From positions 1-21,672 of IMG/VR virus record IMGVR_UViG_3300006641_000214: a stretch of 21,672 nucleotides of DNA; one strand, given 5' to 3'. The stretch's first letter is position 1. The number at the start of each line of letters is the position of its first letter. The position numbers and the translations under genes are program-made. Source of the DNA: a virus. Below, piece by piece: positions 18,193 to 21,672 of this stretch. The notes under the pieces are model-generated. The model did not search any database. It saw only the letters and a program-made list of their open reading frames with translations, and had not been told where the DNA came from.

Positions 18193-20018
18193 AATCCAAG
18201 CACCAGTTTTTCGACTTCTTTGATGTAATATTCGTAGTCCACAGGCAACGTCGCATCATTGATGTCGTTGCATACCTGTACGTTCCAGCCAGACTCGACG
18301 GCGATCTTGCGCCACTCGGTCTTGCCTTTGAGGGGCGGCATCCACTTGATCAGCGGCTTGCCTTCTTTGGCGATGTAATAGCGGCTGATGTTCTGTACCT
18401 TGCCATCGCCCCACTGGAGGTAGCTTGACCGAGGTACCTTGGTGCGGAGCATGAAGTCCATCTTGTCGGGCCACTCCATTACCGTCTTGCGGATCGGTGC
18501 ACCCTCAACGAGTACCTTCTCAGCGACCTTGGGGATCACCAGACCGCCAGCGTTCTGATGCCAGCCGATGACATACTCATAGGCTCCTCTGCGCTTCACA
18601 GACCCGTCTGTCTTCACTGCGAGATAGTTGTTCACATCCCGAATACACATGGTCTGGTATGTGACATCCTCCAGTTGTAACTTGGTCAGCTTCTCCCACC
18701 ACACACGTCTGTCGTCTACTGCCATTTCTTGACTGCGCGGTACACGCACCGTCAGACCGTCAGTGTTGATCTGGATGAGTTCAAGGTCGTCAATCTCCAT
18801 CAACGACTCTGCCAACATACACAGTAGCAACTGCCCATTAAGCGTGGTCTTCATAGTGAACAGCGGGTCATAAAACACAGAGAACTGATTGTTAGAATCA
18901 CCATATACGCCGTTAAGAGCCAGCTTAAGCATCGCGTTTTCAGCAGACTTTTTGTCGTATTGTTTTCGTTGTTCATAGAGGTTCTTGTAGATAGTGCAGA
19001 AGGTTTTGCCGAGGTGTTCGGGGTAGAACTCGTTGGCGATAGCGACATTGGGGTAGTAACTGGACACATCGAGGTCGATGATCACATGGTTGTCGTCAGA
19101 CTCAATGATGCGCGACTCGACTGACCCGTGAATACCGCCAAGGCCAAACACGAAATCAAGTCCGTCGATAGTAGCCACAAGGTCTTTGAACACACCCTTG
19201 GTCTCGGTGATTTGCTGTTGCTTGAGCCAGTTGAGCACCCGCTTGAACTCACGCAGGTCGAAGTCAATCCATGGCAGGATGGCGTCAGCCAGACGGATCA
19301 CAGGGCGCTTGGTCTGTCTGGGTGTGCGACCCTTGGTGCCGTAGTCGTAGCAGGCGACACCGGCCTCCTCCAGCTTCATCACGAAGTAGTCTTTACCGAT
19401 CTTCGTGTCGTTGTGGTTCATGAAGTCGCGCTGATACTTCGCAGATAGCTCTTGGCGAAATCTGAGCATGTCCAGCGACTTCTTGTAGAACTGTTTTGTC
19501 TGCTTTACATCATGCAGGTTGTATTGACGGAGCGTATCCATTTGAGCGCTTTCAAGCGGTGTCCCCGGCGCGAAGGGCAGATCCTCAATTGTCTCGGATC
19601 GCATGTTGAATTCGAGGGCCTTGAGGCTGGTAGATCTCGCCTTGTTATCAAAGTGATGGATCTTGAAAAGGTCGATCTGCTCGATGTATCGATCACCCGG
19701 ATAGACTTGATGCGTCCACCGGTCGTCCAGGTCCTGCGCCGCAAAGATTGCCTGCGCTTTCTGATAAAGCGTATTCGCATCGGAGCGTCCCATTTTGATG
19801 AACTGATGTAGTACAGGATAGTCGAAGCCGAGGTTGTTGAACCCGATCAGCTTGGCATTGGTCGCCTGGAGGTAGTGTAGGAAGTCGATCAGCGCCTTGC
19901 TGTCGTTGCGTCTGTCGCTGATCTCGAACATCAGTTGGATGGGGATCTCAACGTGCTCAAAGGCTGCGAGGAAGCAGTTGGGGAATGTCTCGATGTCGTA
20001 GATGTAGTCGTCGCTCAT
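18186..20018 (-). CDS. Family B DNA polymerase with 3'-5' exonuclease
   Basis: A 610-aa replicative polymerase. N-terminal proofreading exonuclease: Exo I YDIETFPN (Asp8, Glu10), Exo II FNNLGFDYPVL (Asp66), Exo III YNLHD (Tyr166, Asp170). Polymerase domain: a GLGGIHGSVES segment (292-302), motif A DLDVSSYYPN (315-324, catalytic Asp317), motif B KLALNGVYG (365-373), motif C QINTDG (416-421, Asp420) and a VKRRGAYEY segment like the family B KKxY motif. These are family B motifs; family A motifs (DYSQIELR, HDE) are absent. Motif C reads TDG where most members have DTDS. At 610 residues it is short for the family. AAGGT/AAAGG repeats lie just before the ATG. Confidence 0.9.
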   Translation of the reverse strand: MSDDYIYDIETFPNCFLAAFEHVEIPIQLMFEISDRRNDSKALIDFLHYLQATNAKLIGFNNLGFDYPVLHQFIKMGRSDANTLYQKAQAIFAAQDLDDRWTHQVYPGDRYIEQIDLFKIHHFDNKARSTSLKALEFNMRSETIEDLPFAPGTPLESAQMDTLRQYNLHDVKQTKQFYKKSLDMLRFRQELSAKYQRDFMNHNDTKIGKDYFVMKLEEAGVACYDYGTKGRTPRQTKRPVIRLADAILPWIDFDLREFKRVLNWLKQQQITETKGVFKDLVATIDGLDFVFGLGGIHGSVESRIIESDDNHVIIDLDVSSYYPNVAIANEFYPEHLGKTFCTIYKNLYEQRKQYDKKSAENAMLKLALNGVYGDSNNQFSVFYDPLFTMKTTLNGQLLLCMLAESLMEIDDLELIQINTDGLTVRVPRSQEMAVDDRRVWWEKLTKLQLEDVTYQTMCIRDVNNYLAVKTDGSVKRRGAYEYVIGWHQNAGGLVIPKVAEKVLVEGAPIRKTVMEWPDKMDFMLRTKVPRSSYLQWGDGKVQNISRYYIAKEGKPLIKWMPPLKGKTEWRKIAVESGWNVQVCNDINDATLPVDYEYYIKEVEKLVLGLC

Positions 20019-20040
20019 TACCTTTACCTTACAAAGTAGT

Positions 20041-20062
20041 GCCTGTTTTTAACGTGGGCAGG
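20041..20062 (-). repeat. Short inverted repeat before the polymerase gene
   Basis: GCCTG at 20041-20045 and CAGGC at 20058-20062 can pair across a 12-base A/T-containing loop in the leader between the ssDNA-binding protein and polymerase genes. It has no T-run on the coding (minus) strand, so it is more likely RNA structure than a terminator. It may be chance. Confidence 0.3.
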
Positions 20063-20069
20063 CTCCACG

Positions 20070-20100
20070 ATCCGTCGTCCAGATGGCGCTGAGGACGGAT
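20070..20100 (-). repeat. Inverted repeat at the end of the ssDNA-binding protein gene
   Basis: ATCCGTC (20070-20076) and GACGGAT (20094-20100) are exact reverse complements with a 17-base centre; CGTCC/GGACG inside offers an alternative pairing. It overlaps the stop codon of the DUF2815 gene at 20100 and lies in the 81-base gap before the polymerase, the longest gap of the minus-strand operon. It may be an mRNA-stabilising, attenuating or processing structure. Confidence 0.4.
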
Positions 20101-20744
20101 TAGCCTTGAAGGAACGGAGGCAGACCGGGGATCATCGCGGCAGGGGCAGCAGCAGGAGCCGCAGCCACTGGCTTGAACATGGGGCTGACATCTGCAGCGC
20201 CCTCACCGAATGCCTTGTCGTCGCCGGCAAACTGGATGGCAACCAAGTCAGCCCGCACACCGCGGCCATACTGGTTCTCCTGCAGCCATGGTTTGATCGC
20301 CACGTTTACCCGGCAACCGCCGTACATGCGACGAGTGATCGCCTGGTACGCCATGGTGTTGGCAGAGTCTACCGGGTTGCCATCGTCCTGGATCGCCTGG
20401 GGAGGGGTGTCCCTGCCGCAAGTGATGTAGACGTGACCCGCGTAGCCGTCATAGGGCTGGAAGGTCTTCTTGTTGACCTTCTCCTCACCGCGACCATAGC
20501 AGCGCAACTTGCGTTCAGCCTGCACCATCTGCATGACGGGCTGGGCGTGTTCACCCCACTTCTGCAGGGCCATCTCACCGTAGCGCTTCATGAACTGCTG
20601 GAAGCCGGGATGGTCTGGCAGCATCAGCAACTCACAGTTGTAAGAGATGCGCTCCTTTCCCGTCATTTCGTTCTTCTGGCGCTGTGGCTCAGCCAGGTGG
20701 GGGAAAGACAGGCGAACATTGGACAGATAAATAACATCGGACAT
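20100..20744 (-). CDS. DUF2815 single-stranded DNA-binding protein
   Basis: A 214-aa protein of the DUF2815 family, phage OB-fold ssDNA-binding proteins that coat replicating DNA. The family pattern is clear: IYLSNVRLSFPHLAEPQ at the N-terminus, the central GYAGHVYITCGRDTPPQAI and DDGNPVDSANTMAYQA, then RRMYGGCRVNVAIKPW and NQYGRGVRADLVAIQFAGDD with an FGEG ending. The C-terminal 25 residues are an Ala/Pro linker ending MIPGLPPFLQG, in place of the acidic tail of bacterial SSB. It lies between tad2 and the polymerase. Its leader is an exact copy of the tad2 leader, including AGGAG. Confidence 0.92.
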   Translation of the reverse strand: MSDVIYLSNVRLSFPHLAEPQRQKNEMTGKERISYNCELLMLPDHPGFQQFMKRYGEMALQKWGEHAQPVMQMVQAERKLRCYGRGEEKVNKKTFQPYDGYAGHVYITCGRDTPPQAIQDDGNPVDSANTMAYQAITRRMYGGCRVNVAIKPWLQENQYGRGVRADLVAIQFAGDDKAFGEGAADVSPMFKPVAAAPAAAPAAMIPGLPPFLQG

Positions 20745-20763
20745 AACACTGACTCCTGATTAC
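20742..20763 (-). repeat. 22-bp direct repeat, copy 1 (leader and start codon of the ssDNA-binding protein gene)
   Basis: These 22 bases are identical to 21027-21048 and contain, on the minus strand, a TAA triplet, AGGAG and the ATG of the DUF2815 gene. The two copies are offset by 285 bp and bound the tad2 unit. Confidence 0.95.
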
Positions 20764-20768
20764 TTTAA

Positions 20769-21029
20769 TTACACAATTTGCCAATCTTCAGACAAAATAT
20801 CCGATTGACTTGCGACCCATGGTACAACCTCACCATCTACCGTTTTCATATCAATATGTGAACGATAGTTAATTTGCGTACCTTCAGGATAAACCCCCAA
20901 CAACGGGGGACGATTGACGTTAAAAATTGATCCGGGCACTAAGAATAAAAACATTCCTTTTCCGTTCCAGCCCGTACGAGTGACTTTTTTCCCATCTTTT
21001 AACGCAATAACCGCATCACCAAAATTCAT
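20769..21029 (-). CDS. tad2: Tad2-family (DUF2829) Thoeris anti-defence protein
   Basis: An 86-aa protein that is almost entirely one DUF2829 domain, now known as Thoeris anti-defence 2. Diagnostic segments are MNFGDAVIALKDGKKVTRTG, GWNGKGMFLFLVPGS, VNRPPLLGVYPEGT, INYRSHIDMKTVDGEVV and PWVASQSDILSEDWQIV. Characterised Tad2 proteins form tetramers that bind and sequester the cyclic ADP-ribose isomer signal of the Thoeris system; some also bind cyclic dinucleotides. The length is that of typical single-domain members. It lies between the DUF2800 nuclease and ssDNA-binding protein genes, is A/T-rich (40% G+C over 20761-21000 by hand count) compared with its neighbours, and is flanked by a 22-bp direct repeat. 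Activity is inferred from family only. Confidence 0.92.
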   Translation of the reverse strand: MNFGDAVIALKDGKKVTRTGWNGKGMFLFLVPGSIFNVNRPPLLGVYPEGTQINYRSHIDMKTVDGEVVPWVASQSDILSEDWQIV

Positions 21030-21048
21030 AACACTGACTCCTGATTAC
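21027..21048 (-). repeat. 22-bp direct repeat, copy 2 (leader and start codon of tad2)
   Basis: Identical to 20742-20763. On the minus strand it runs from the TAA stop of the DUF2800 gene through AGGAG to the ATG of tad2, so the repeat joins the stop of one gene to the start of the next. Confidence 0.95.
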
Positions 21049-21672
21049 CGTAACCAAGCCGGAAGTTCCGGCTCACTTTTTACCGCGCTAAACAGTGGGG
21101 CGGCGTCCACAGTGACAGCCGGACGGCTATCGCTTTCGGGTGCAACGGTCAACTTCCCGGCCATCTTAGTGATGTACTCGTGCAGTCGATCCAGTTGCTT
21201 CTTACTCAGTTGCTTCTTCGTACCGTCGCGCTTTTCCCATGACAGCTTCTCGGCCTTGGCAGGCGTGACCAGTTTGGTCTCGTAGATCGCGGCCTTGGGG
21301 ATACCCATCTGGATCAGCTTCTCGGCCATCTCGTCCTCACCGAAGGCCCAGACGCGGCTACCGCGGCCATGGACCAGCTTGAGGCCTGGGATGGTCTGGC
21401 CTGCCTCCAGGCGGCGCTTGGCCTCGTCCTCAACGCTCTCCAGCATCTGGCGCAGCAGAGGTGCGGCCTCCAGAATTTGACGGATCTGGTCTGCGTCCAT
21501 CGTGGCGGGGTCTTTGTTGGCGCTCTGCTGCGCCATGTCCATCGGACTGGTCGTTGGCGTAAACATAACATTAACCTCACTCATTACTTTGTTTGCCAGT
21601 GCGGCACATCCACCCTTGGCGCGGCACCACTTGCACTGCAGTTCACCGGGGATCAGCGGTGCGTCAGGTGCA
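21045..21672 (-). CDS. DUF2800 RecB-like nuclease, C-terminal part (5' end outside window)
   Basis: The frame stays open from 21671 to the TAA at 21047-21045, giving at least 208 residues. An internal ATG at 21584 could be mistaken for a start, but 29 in-frame codons upstream hold a Cys cluster, GELQCKWCRAKGGC (C-x2-C-x5-C), as found at the end of the RecB-type nuclease domain of DUF2800 proteins. The C-terminal domain fits DUF2800: IPGLKLVHGRGSRVWAFGED, AIYETKLVTPAKAEKL and KLTVAPESDSRPAVTVD. DUF2800 proteins are phage PD-(D/E)XK nucleases, often coded beside DUF2815 ssDNA-binding proteins, and may pair with them in recombination. The catalytic residues lie outside the window. The ending SEPELPAWLR is followed at once by the tad2 leader. 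Confidence 0.9.
   Translation of the reverse strand, partial: APDAPLIPGELQCKWCRAKGGCAALANKVMSEVNVMFTPTTSPMDMAQQSANKDPATMDADQIRQILEAAPLLRQMLESVEDEAKRRLEAGQTIPGLKLVHGRGSRVWAFGEDEMAEKLIQMGIPKAAIYETKLVTPAKAEKLSWEKRDGTKKQLSKKQLDRLHEYITKMAGKLTVAPESDSRPAVTVDAAPLFSAVKSEPELPAWLR

Noticed and set aside
20106-20759. 217-codon + strand ORF opposite the DUF2815 gene
   Set aside because: Antisense shadow; the minus strand has the full DUF2815 pattern and a strong leader.

Overview
The window is a section of a tailed double-stranded DNA phage (Caudoviricetes), most likely a podovirus with a P22-like virion infecting a Gram-negative bacterium. The virion evidence is a scaffold gene, a P22 gp5-type coat protein, a gp4-type tail accessory factor, a gp10-type packaged-DNA stabilisation protein and three DNA-ejection-type proteins in P22-like order. 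No integrase, repressor, tRNA, rRNA or CRISPR array was seen. Terminase and portal would lie to the left and the rest of the early region to the right. The host itself cannot be named from the sequence.

Layout. Positions 1-15360 (+) form one late operon: small head proteins, scaffold, coat, two small structural proteins each followed by an intrinsic hairpin, gp4-like and gp10-like tail-neck proteins, a coiled-coil/jelly-roll fibre, three ejection proteins, a modular tail fibre with two small downstream genes, two small membrane proteins (holin candidates) and a GH24 lysozyme. Only one gene here runs the other way: an HNH homing endonuclease (1321-1950, -) between scaffold and coat, sharing a CTAG double stop with the scaffold gene. 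Positions 21672-15355 (-) form the early/replication operon: DUF2800 RecB-like nuclease (5' end outside the window), a Tad2 (Thoeris anti-defence, DUF2829) gene, a DUF2815 ssDNA-binding protein, a family B DNA polymerase with 3'-5' exonuclease, a VRR-NUC nuclease, a SNF2-type helicase and a string of tightly coupled small genes. The string includes a pair of tandem paralogues and two genes (53 and 28 codons) that are easily missed. The two operons meet tail-to-tail, overlapping by 6 bp, at 15355-15360.

Most notable points. (1) The gp10-like protein carries a roughly 485-residue A/T-richer insertion that looks like two tandem SPRY-like domains; removing it leaves about 470 residues, the size of P22 gp10. 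(2) The tad2 gene sits in a 285-bp A/T-rich unit bounded by an exact 22-bp direct repeat made of the preceding stop codon, ribosome-binding site and start codon, which looks like a recently acquired anti-defence cassette. (3) The polymerase in a DUF2800/DUF2815/VRR-NUC/SNF2 cluster is family B rather than the family A enzyme I associate with that cluster. (4) A strong terminator-like hairpin lies exactly between a Shine-Dalgarno sequence and the start codon of a 63-aa gene (4001). All calls come from reading the sequence; no database search was run.
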